A stretch of DNA of 64,000 bases from Ascaris suum (taxonomy: Eukaryota > Nematoda > Chromadorea > Rhabditida > Ascarididae), in assembly GCA_013433145.1 (NCBI GenBank), contig CM024187.1, forward strand, positions 6,712,826 through 6,776,825, in the 5' to 3' direction. The translations under genes were made by a program, and so were the position numbers. Below the pieces are notes generated by a model, which was given only the letters and a program-made list of their open reading frames with translations, did no database searches and was not told where the DNA came from. Positions 1 through 11,600 of this stretch are shown here, in pieces. Position 1 is the stretch's first letter, and each line of letters opens with the position of its first letter.

Positions 1-2420
1 GTTCAAAGCTTTCCCCATTTGTGATTATGCGAACTATAAATTAGGCAATGGCCTTGCGGATGTAGCAAAATTTAATTACCGCATCGTCCGGAAATATATT
101 TCTTACCTCAGCAGGACGAGGTAAAAAGGGATTTGCCGCTGACGCAGTCGGGGACGATATTTTCTCTTTGAATACTCAGGTGGTCTCAGCGGTAATAACT
201 GTTTAACATAGAGTTTGCTGCGACAAGCAAGTACATTAACGAAATGAATGATAAGCGCATGATGAGCGTGTGCTCTGCAGTTCGTAGGCATGTTATGAGA
301 AGGTAAATTTTTCGATTGTCCCTTTCCTTCCCTCCACCCCCATCCTTCCATTTTGCTTTATTGATGAAAATTTCCTGAAGAGTTTATGAGACGAAGCAGA
401 TACAATTTTTTCAAACTTAATGCATTGCTACTCAAGTTGCAAGTAACTTGCATGGTAATTCGCTGGCTCATGCGCATTTCCGTCTGTCGAACAAAGAAAC
501 GTAGGAAATGCAACCAAAAAAAAAAAAAAAAAATTGAAACTACTTTCTAGCTTTAGGCGATGAAATTATATCACCACGACGGCAATGTTGCGTCTCTAAA
601 TTTTTTTCTTCCTGAACACTAGAAACGTTCGCCGCTCATATAATGAAAAACACTAGAAACCCTCGAAAATATAATGAAAAATGTGAAAGGCACGCATTTA
701 TTGCTCAGTCTTAGTTATCTCCAACAACAGCACTCTATACCTCCTATAAAAAATTACATAACCCTCTGTTTACAGCTAAAACATTGTCGCTATCGTAGTT
801 TGGCATGACTCAAGAAAAGAACACAGGAATATCACAAAGTCCGAAAAGTTTGAATCCGTTCACACCACCGATGCGTCACTGTCGCAAGGGGCGCCCTCTT
901 CGTCTTGCTCCTCCGCGGCGATACTGTCCACAATTCGTGACAGCCGGTCCAGGGAGCTTTTCTTGCCCGACGTCCTCCCTGAAATCTAACACTGAAACAT
1001 TTAAATCACATCTTGATCATTCATTTAGTGCCGTCACCTTGAAGTTCTTATTTCGTTCACAGGTGCGCAGCAAGAATGTCTCATTAAGCCAGCAAGCATT
1101 TATGTCTATAATATTCACTCTCCTGAAGTTTTGTAGGGATACGAAAGAGGATGAACAGTCAGCATACCAAGCGTATATGGCAGAAGTGCTTCATTATGGC
1201 AATAAAAACTCTATTTCGTCGCTTTATTCCCTGCGGAAATAATGGAGGTGTAAAGCCACATGCAGGTTTTCATTAGCCCACGTGCGACAGTATCGGGAAA
1301 ATGGCTGAGTGGAACGGTGAAATGAGATTTTTGACTTCTACTGACTTGTTTCTTCAAGTTTTATGAGTTTTTTATTTTTTTGAGAATAATACAACGGAGA
1401 AATATCTCCAAGGTATGGCTATCAAATTAGGTTCACTTGATCCTGGGGAGCGTAGAAAGCTTTGATCCATGCACGTGAAGTTCACTTTATTAACGCTGCC
1501 TTTTTTCTCTAATGAGGTTTTGTGTGCAGCAACACGACACGAAATAACTCTGCAAAAACTGGCAATGTTTTAATCATTTGAAAACCTGAAATTGTGAGCA
1601 TGAATTACGCCTCAAACACCTGAACAGTGCACCTGCCTATTACTTTTGAATCAGTCCCATCGAAGACAGCACTTTTTTTGTAGCAAATCCTTAACACCAT
1701 CCACATCAATAATTCATTCGGGCATTTTCAGAGAATCAATAAAGTCATTCCAAAGTATGAAAAAACAATAAAATCGCCAAAATTGAAAACGTATATTTCC
1801 GTTCATCGCCAGAGAGAAATTTTTACGATATTTTTGGAGCGCACCGTCAAAAACTTAACAAACTGCTGAAATGTGTGCCAACAGAAGTGTGCGAGCACAG
1901 TTTAAAGAACATATTCTTCGTGACAGGCAGGTTCAACGGGTGAAGATTAAAGTATATTGACGACAATCACCGCAGGCTGCTTCACGCCCTCCCGAACACT
2001 CGCCCGTGGTAAACGAAAATGAAATTCTATGGCAAAACAACACATCAACTCGTTTCGCGGTAAACGAAGTGGACTCTAATCAATTTTCGAAAGTGCCTAC
2101 AAAACCAATCTACTACAAATACAGCAGAGTGCAAAACCCTTCCATAGCAGCTGTCATTTATGCCTTCAAGCCGGTAAAAAGCGTAATCCTTCTTTGAAAA
2201 GACAAGGCTGATAAATGCATATTTAATAAACACACAAAAATACATACAAGTGACCAAATTTGCTCGAAAAAACAGTCCGGTAAAAGAACTGAACTCAGTC
2301 ACCACTTTTCAATGGTGTTGCTTACAGCGCCAATAACACGTAGGAAAGTGGTGTACCGGAAAATTTGCTTAACAATTCACCAAAAATGAACATTTGAAGT
2401 TTCTGGACTTCAACATCATT
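1..2420. other. 3' flank of hlh-1, no gene seen
   Basis: AT-rich sequence with only short ORFs on both strands, none with recognisable domains or paired splice sites. The longest (805-1242 plus) has a composition shift midway and looks like chance. Contains the A18 run. Confidence 0.6.
516..533. repeat. A18 homopolymer
   Basis: Uninterrupted run of 18 A in the 3' flank of hlh-1. Confidence 0.95.
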
Positions 2421-2426
2421 CTTATT
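2421..2426 (-). terminator. Possible variant polyadenylation signal of hlh-1
   Basis: AATAAG on the minus strand, about 65 nt after the proposed stop. A one-base variant of AATAAA; weak evidence. Confidence 0.2.
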
Positions 2427-2489
2427 TACAGGGAACGTGGAAAGGCTTGAGAGTTAGGCAGCATCTGGCGCACACTTATGAAATTCTGG

Positions 2490-2669
2490 TCATAAATTTG
2501 CCTTCTCAGGGTCCGAGCTAGCGCCACCGCTAAACAAGAAATCTGTCCGACCTGACTCATGGGGACTTTCAGTGGAGTTCGCCCCAGTAAACTCCTCCGT
2601 CTCTTCTTGGTAGGTACCAATCTTGCCGTCATAATAAGCCGACCCATTGCTGCTGTTCCCATGTACATT
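2490..2669 (-). CDS. hlh-1: hlh-1 exon 6, C-terminal exon (inferred)
   Basis: A strong acceptor TTGTTTCAG in phase 0 opens 59 codons and a TGA stop. The product is low-complexity and Ser/Gly/Glu-rich ([15 protein letters not shown]..., ...SSDPEKANL), a plausible activation tail. It is the only convincing minus-strand exon in the expected phase below exon 5. The 3.6-kb preceding intron is long, and the tail was not matched to a known HLH-1 tail, so membership rests on context. Confidence 0.6.
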   Translation of the reverse strand, partial: NVHGNSSNGSAYYDGKIGTYQEETEEFTGANSTESPHESGRTDFLFSGGASSDPEKANL

Positions 2670-5600
2670 CTGAAACAATAATAACTGAAATCCTGATTGG
2701 ATGCCCCACATATGAAAGCTCTTGCTGAATCAAATAGGATATTCACAGGAGGATTAGCGATAGAAACCATAATCAGTGATTTGACAAGATATAACATAAA
2801 AGAATTCGTGAGACGAATACCACACCTATATGGAGTATTAGAATTTTTGAAAGAAGGCATTTCATTCAATGCAGAAAACCTGGGATTAGTTTTAGCAATT
2901 TCTTCCTAAAGAACGGTGAAATTCCCCATCGCTTAACCAATTTGTGATGACATCCGTCGAAAAGCATTGTTTCGAGAAGCAAGATACTGCTACAGTTTAA
3001 GAACGCCTGCACAGATTGCAGTCGATCGATCATCGTCATTCAGCAGGCAGTACGCCCAATTCGAGCAGCTGTAGCATCCATAAATCTCTTGCCGCAATCG
3101 TTCGCGGCACTTGTTGTGCTCAGTGAGTGTCCGTTTATGTGTATTTCATCCGAAACGACTGTCTCTTATTGGAGTGTGTTGTGCGTTGAATGCGCATAAG
3201 CGGAATTCAAAGCTATGAGCTTCCTGCGTGAACGTGACAATAACGAATAACGCAGATCGCTTATGCAAATTTACGAATCAACGGAACGACATTATCTCAG
3301 TAGAAACTTAAGTGAGGATCATTTAAGTGAGAAAGGATTCTGTTTCTTAATCGACTGATCGAATGTGAGCAATCAGCTTGCCTTCATGAGATTGTAAAGT
3401 CATTCATCTTAAAACGCAATCGTCTACACGCCCAAAGAAGCTTTAAGATGCACTTCTTCTGTGTTGCTGGACCGAATAGACCTCACCGACATCAGTTTGA
3501 CTAATTAGACCCTATCGATATCAATTTCTTTTCGTTGCGAAAGCTGTAGCACAGATCGCCAAATTCTTTAAAATAATCCAATCGGAGCAAAGCGCTCATA
3601 AAGGAGACAGAATGCAACCATAGATGATAACTCTGTTGGTACTGGCATATTTCAGAACTTTCGGGTGAGGAAAAAAAGAAAAATGAGTATTTACCAAATA
3701 ATGAAATGCTCAAAGGAAAATACAGAAATCTTTCAAATTACTGGAGCGTATAACTGCCAATCCTCATCGCGAGCCATGAAATAACCGAGAAAAATTATTC
3801 GCAAATATAGCGTTTACATGGAAGTTCTACATACTAATGTCAAAAATCACGTCAAATCTGTTGAATTTGCAGCAAGCTGACGAGCACTTCCTTGTCAAAA
3901 GGCATACTCATACTTATTATGAAGGATGAATCTTTTAATGCCCCTCATGCAAGTCCTTGCAGAAGTGGATTATTAGGGAATCACAACTGTTATACATGCA
4001 TGTGAGCTTCTCGTGCATTTTCAGCCGATGAACAATTGAAGCTAAAGTCATGAAATGTGGCAACTGTGATTTACACGTTATTGCATCTTCATCTCGTTCC
4101 ACCTCACAACTTTTCGATCGGTGCGTCCCTCTTCAAAGAGTTAGAAACGGTTAACTGACGTAAAACTTCACGTAAGAGCGGTTGACGAACGTACAAAACG
4201 TTTTATTGAAATGTGTGAGCGGTAGGTGTTGGTGAAAAACACGCAACGTGCCAAACCATCTTGCGCATTGCTATCAGTTGCTTTGATCTAGAAGACATCG
4301 CAAAATCGCGTCATTTTTGTAGTCTGAAATATTTGGGCTGGACTTCACTGCATGTGTGGTGTCTTTATGTGCACGATATACAGATTTTTGCTTTTACCCA
4401 TTGGAAAATTCTTCCTGAATAACTCATGATTATGAGTGGTTTTGACGCAATCATAGGAGCGGTCTTACAGCTATCGATCAGATTTCGCATCCCAACGTTG
4501 ACTTTACGCTCACCGCTTTATTTATTTTTGACATGGTATCTCATCTTCACTCTCTTGATAATACCTAGTCTATTCCTTTTCATTATTATCCCAATAGCAA
4601 GAAGAAATTAGAACGCACGAAAAATTAAAATAATTTCTTTTTCGTGCTAACCGTCTCTGCAAAGAAATGCCTTAACACATAATAAATGTGCAGATGGAAC
4701 GTTGTGGCGGTACAAGTGAAGGGTTGCACGTCATGCACGTGCTGAAAACAGATCACTGCACATCTGCTTTTTTATAGACAGCGCCAAAAAAGTGAGAAGT
4801 TGTGCAACAAGAGTGCTTTAACTTTAGTGTGAGAAAAAAGTGATGCTGGGCGGTTGCGAATTGGCGCCCCGATTACCGGCGGCATAATGCTTCTCACAGT
4901 GTCTTTATACTTTAGCGCTAGAGCAAATTTATGATCATATGATCCTCTCATCATTGTTTGGTTCACATACGTTGACCGATTCTGCTCATGATGAACTGGC
5001 AAGTGCCTTTTCAGATTTCCTACTGCATTCTATCTAAAAAACTTGTCGGAGTGTGGTGTGGGGTCCCTAATTTTTGATGTCTCTCCATCTAGGAGCAACC
5101 CTACAATCGTTACGTCGGACCCTACTTTTCGACGACGTCTCCTCCCTCGAAGCTAAAATCGTATACCCGTGTCACATCATTTTGTCATTACCCATTTTAT
5201 AGGTGACTGAAAGAGGAGAAAGATTAATTAGAATTAAGCGCGGAGGAAACAAAATGCTGCAATTATAAACACTTCCAGGAAAGAGCCCAGAAATGTCTAA
5301 ATGCCTTCAAACTGATTCATACAACAGAACAAGCTCTAAGACAACCGGTGAGCACGATTCTTCCTTCATATATTATATAGTTGTCTCTGCCTTTTGGCAG
5401 TTATTATGAAAAAATGAGTTCAGCATGATTTACGCCGTAACGTTTCACAGAGAACATTCGATTTTTCTTGTTATAGTGCAACGAACAGGTTTTTTTACGG
5501 TTGCAAACACTGAATTTTGCAAACGCTTGCACAAAGAAGTTTGCTCCAAGTCCTCATGAGTGCCGTTGAATCGTCTGTGCATGAAATTAGCACTAAAACA

Positions 5601-8600
5601 GAAGTCGATGATAGATCCACTTAATACCATTTTCAGTGAGGTGAGTGCGGTGAAAAGAAGCTGCATACTGCTCGTATGAAGAGATTATCAGGTAGACTGG
5701 TGAGTCGCAAGCGGAGCTGAATGAAGGGAAGCGCAGAAACTGTCCTCATTATTAATGCAGCGTAACACAAAAGGTGCGCTACGGATATCATGAAACGCTT
5801 GATCAATAGCGACCACACAAAGCACTGATACTTTAACGTCACAAGGAAAAGTGATCGCAACAAAGACTGAATTCATCTGTAAGGATAAAATTCAGAGCCA
5901 GTGATGCCGTCATTATGCTGAAAGACTGCTTCCTACTTCTTTTTCTTCGGAAGACTGATTCTGAAAATATCTGAGGCAATCGATGAAAAACAGGGAGCGA
6001 CTCTTCATCGCTATATTATTAAGCAAGAACATTTTTGCGGCGCTCATTTAACGATAAATTTTGGGCATTGCCTGCTGTCATCACTTGTCAAAAGAGTGTA
6101 AGAAAATGAAAGGCACGCCTAATAGGTTATCGGAAACGAATGTTGTTTGAAGCTTCACAGATGCGCTATAACGCAATGTGATAAGTGATCCTTTGCAGTG
6201 AAACACACTACGGTAACCTCACTTACGACGTATTCCTGAGTGTCTCCTTCGGCGATATGAATTCCCTGATTAGCAGCCATGATTTTCGTCATTTTACCCT
6301 GACTTTGCAGCATAGTCTCCAATTTTGTTATATATTCAATAGCGCTGCGAAGAATCTCCACCTAAACAAACGATTAAGTTATAATGCGATCCCATGAACA
6401 CACACCAAAATAACATTAAAGGAAACAACTGGAATGGTCACTCATGCCCCACATATAACCCCAGCAGGTTAACTTAACTTCTTTATCCTCCAGCAAAATT
6501 GACCTAGTAAGTTAAACTTCTGCCCCACTCAGGAAATGAACAGCCTCAATCAATTTTCTCCAGCTTCCTCTTTTCATTGTTGCTACACATCAGCCAAACA
6601 TAACGATGGCATTGAAGCAGCTTCCAGTGAGTGTTTATAACTGAAGAAATAAATCCAAAATTATTCGATATGAGCGATGTAGTAATACTGTGCTTGAGAG
6701 CTAAACCAATTAATATGACAGTATCCGACGGAACTTCATTACAGGTAAGATTTCCTCAATTTTACTTTTCAAAACCTCGAGATGAAGGAGCGTAAAGGCA
6801 TCGAGTAAAAAAAACAAACCCATTATGTGAGGGAGAAGTACAGCAATTTTTCTGATCTTCGCAAGCCATTTTATCCTCTCTGTATTGAACTACCAGCATT
6901 AACCTTGAAATCTTGGCTTTTCAACAAGGTAAGTTTCTTCAAGAGAGATAGCTCCAAGTTTTAGGGATTTCAGAAAGTTAAAAATTTTATACGTGGAACA
7001 ACACAGATCCAGTGGTTGGTTTACCTTGGGTAGTCTCTGATTCGGATTCGGACAAGTTCTCTGCTTGACCACTTCAAAAGCTTCGTTTACTTTTCGCAAG
7101 CGCCTTCTCTCACGCATTGTTGCTGCCTTCCGCCTGTCCACTGCAAAAAAAAAAATCCTTGACGTCACCCACTTAACAAATCCCCTTATGAAAGGTTTCG
7201 CTACGAATCCTTGTTTGTGGCACTGCTATTTCACCTAATTTTTAAAGCATAACTTAGCTCGTTAATTTTCGAGCACAGCTGAGTTGGAACAAACTTGGCA
7301 CGCAAAGGGAATGGTGTACATGTTAAAAACGATACATTCGAAATTTCGCAACGCAGCAGCCGAAAATTCATGGCCGCATGTCTCGGAAGATAGTGAAAGC
7401 ATCGAAACAAGTGAAAGAACATTCAAGTCAGCTGCTCAAGAGCTTTCCAGTGGTACATATGATACATAATCTGCGATGGTTTCTTGGAAAAGGTGAAAGC
7501 CGTCTGGAAATCGCCAATGAGCGGCGTATGAGCGTCATCGCACACAAAAGATGAAGGCGGACGAAGAACAAATGATGTCGCATAACTTTCTGTCAAGAAA
7601 TCTGCTATAGTGCATCTTTCAAGTCCACTGCATAAACCTTTTTCTAGAGGATGTCGAAAAGTCTTCTGCACTCTCCTGCCGTAAGACAAATGCTGACTTG
7701 GATGGCACAATATCAGCTAGCTCTCTGTCCATAACTAAGGAGACTTTTGAACGCCGCCAGTTCTTCATGATCACACATAATGATAAAAAAAGGCAAAGCT
7801 GGCGAAATTGGTGCATTTTTGCATTTTCTTATGATGAAATAAACATTCCGTTTAGAGGAAGATGATATAACCCTCGTCACATAGTGTCTCAAATTAACAC
7901 TTCCCTGAAACCGCCCGCCATTGGCCATCCTGAGTTCGCAGAAGCTCGAAAAAGGCCTTAATATAAAACTTCATTCACACAGAAACTGTTCCTTTAAATT
8001 TTAAATGTTAATTTTCTATTTACACGGTCGCACTTGCAGGATACGCTACGGCGGACTTCACTGTCAAAAGTTACACGATACCATCGCTCGCATAACTTCT
8101 CTCTCCGTTTTGCTTCGCTATTCTGCCGGTGCGCCGACCAAAACTCATTTCATTCGTGCTTTGCAGATCGTTTTCCACTTTCTAAGAAAACGTCAAGCTG
8201 TTGTCATGTTATATATGCCACCATTAATCTCTTCATGTGCTCACTCGAAATACATATCAAATGTTCTGACACACCCATTACTTCGCGAGATATGCGGCAA
8301 TAAATTTCCACTAGATAAGATGACTGATTTTGAACGTCACTCTTTCGCAACCTTTTTATGTCCTTTCCTGGTCTCGCCAAGTTCCATCCAATCAGTCAGT
8401 TTTTGAAAAATTGCGAGGTATGTTATGTGGATGACCTCCTGAACAGCGTCGAATATCCAGTCAATATCCCATGATATCCCATGAGGCCTCCTTTTAAATG
8501 AATGAAATGAAGAGGAGGTCCGTCACATCTTATATCACTACAAAGAAACCTTTCTCCATGGCTCAATGAAGCTGAAAAAATTACTGCTGTCCCTACCTTA

Positions 8601-11600
8601 ATGATCGGCATCCCCACTTACTTGACATATTGACATCCCTCATCCAGAGTAAGAATTCCTAACTATAGCAACGTAAGTATGCAAAAGAAATAACTCACTT
8701 GGGTGAAAATTTGGTTTCACACTTCATTTTAAAAAATGGTCATTAAACACTGGTTTCCAGAGACTCTTCAGACAGTAAAAACCAACATCTCCTTGGAGCA
8801 GTTGTAACTTCTGCTTGAGGCACCACATTCTGAGCACTCCCATCTGTCGCCGGCTGGATCAGTTCTGTATGTGTTTCACCCAACTCACTTGACGACCCAC
8901 CAGGTGCAACGATGAGCTCCACTGCTGCAAAATATTCATTCCAGTGACTTCAGCGTTCATTACGTAGTTTGTTGCATTTATTGTTTATTTTTCCTCATTC
9001 CTTCGAGTGACCTGCTTACTAATCTCCTTTTTTCAAGACTAGTCTATGTGCAACTCCAGGGAAAGTATTTGAATGTCTTACCTCTTCCCTCCTGGCAGAC
9101 TAATTCTAGTCGTCGTGCATTACTCTTTATGCCGAATTTTGAGGAACTCCATTTGACTGATACACAACAATTAGAAATACAGAACGTCTATTGAACCACG
9201 CGGTTTTCGTAATTCTTTGATAAGAAACAGAAGAGCCCAGAAGAAAGGAAATGAATTTTTGTGGCTAAATGTTTGTGCAGAGCAAGAGGTTTTTTATCGA
9301 AAGACAGAGAGCGCAACGGCACTAAAGAGGATGAAAGGGGAGAAGGACGACAACTTGAGTGGCAAAATATGCACGAAAGCTCGTGTGAGCCTTCACAGCG
9401 AACAATTGGTGTCGAAGCAAGATTCCTGCCGTACAAGACGAACGACACAAAAAAACTGGATTTTGAACCTTCCTATCGGTTAGAAATTATCCTTACAACT
9501 ATCACATCGCACAGCATTAAATGATGATTTGGCACTCTTCTGCTGTTTTATTTGGACCAATGGATGGTTGTGAAGGAATTATGAATAGGTCCCGCGTGAG
9601 ATGATTACTCTGAACGCAAAGCAGTGGCTGAAGATGGGGCCGAAGAATGCGAGTGGTGCTCTAGCTAAGAACTGCCGAAAACATTTATGTCTTACGAGGC
9701 CTCCTAGGCTGGCTGCAGTGCGGAATCCCTCTCGGATTAACGCATTTATAAACAGTGGAGAACGAATAAATTGTCAGCCCCTTTAGCATGCTTGTCATGT
9801 CTTAAGCCTTTCCGAAATGATTTTCGCGAAGCTTCTTCTCTCAGCACCGTTTCTTCAAAGATCAAAGCGCTTAACTAGTTGAGCATACTGATGTTATTTT
9901 GTCGGCATTAGATCGAAATAACGAAGATTTTGAGCGAATTTAAGAAGTTCGCTACGCATAAAAAGGCGAGGAAAAAGGTAGGAACATCCAATTATAGCAA
10001 AAAAACAACTCTAGTTGACCACCACAGAAGGCTGTGCCACGGAATTATGTTTGCAACAAAGCCAGTTGTAAACTGTAGTAAGAACGAAAAAAAAGGAAAA
10101 TGCTCTGGCACCATCCCCTATTCATATGAACTTTTTTACTCGTTAACACACCAAAAACATATAGTGGAGCATTTCCATGAAACGTTTCCTTATCGACTAC
10201 GCAGTCGCTAACGACAGTAATGCCACAAGACGATGCGAGTATTTTGCTAAGCGCGGATGTCAGCCCAAAGGTTACGGTAAGATGTGGAAGCTGAAGCACA
10301 TCGTCATGTAATTCATAGGAGAGTGAGCCCCCCTTCAATTGAAAAAAGATTTTAAACAGAGCGCCGTCCATCACTTTTCGCGCCACCTTCATCGACTAAG
10401 TGGCTAACTTTATTCGTATGGCCGTACATTAAAGTGCCCATTGCACGCGTTACATCTAACAAAGAGACGTGCTACAAAAACAAATGCCTTTGTTAAATCT
10501 TACTACTTTGCCAGAAACTATGGTGCGGGCAAATGGCTTGCAGAGAAGCGCCCCGGTCTAAGCTCACCTAACCAATCATGTACCCATCCACTGAAACATC
10601 GTTTTCGTGGTTTCTGATCGAACAATTTACATCGTTTTCGCAGCATCCACAAACATAAATTCGTAATAAAGCACTTACAATGACATCAAAATATCTTAGG
10701 AGAACAGCTGCAATCGACGCAGGACGCAGGAAAAATTAGAGCAAAAGATATAGAAACATCAACTCTTGGACGCATTAACTTAGTCATCAACATGAGAAAT
10801 GAAGATCTGAAAGAATATTTAAAGACATTAACGCGAAACGTACGCTGGTCTTTTAGATCTCTTTCCTGCTTTATTTCACCATCCTTCAAGAGATTCAGAT
10901 CGGTGCGTGCATTTTTCGAGAAGTCAGCACCGCTACGAGGAACTGAGAATGAAGAGAGGTCGGCCGAATAGAACGACGCTGCAGAACCCGTCGCAGGTCC
11001 ATAAGATGGGTAATAAGATGGATACCTGTAAATCAGAAAGAACATCATCTCTGCTGCAGGTTCTTCACCAGCGCTGGCAATAAATACCGAAAATCTTTCA
11101 ATTCAATTTTCAGTCCATTGAACTTCGCCTGAAACTGAACCATTCGATCAACTCCGACTAAGAGCTGAATCCTAAATGCACATTTGTCAGCAGGAATTAA
11201 TACGTAGTGGAAATGCATAGCAGAAGTATAACAAGAACTCACTCCGAGTTGGAGATGTTGAACAAAGGTATCCCTTCAACTGACCTCCATTGAAGCACTG
11301 TCCTGTGCACTTAATTTCGCACGTGGAAAAATTCATTCATATTGGCTTTTATACGATGTTATATGCTCTCGTTTAAAAGTTTCAGCGCAGCTGAACTGTG
11401 AAATCAATTTGTTATGTAAAATAACAGCTCTCTTGAACGCATTAAATTAATGGAGTAAAACAATGCAGCCGAACGTGCGACACACAATTGTGAAGCAACT
11501 AGATTCATTCTTTATATTCGCAACAACAAGATACGAAAGAAACGATACGAATGTCGGAAAAGAATACAAAAACGAGATGACAACGGAAGTATGCTATCAT

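Noticed and set aside
2697..2909. Plus-strand 70-codon frame antisense to hlh-1 intron 5
   Set aside because: Protein-like composition but no ATG at its start, no family recognised and no flanking retroelement sequence.
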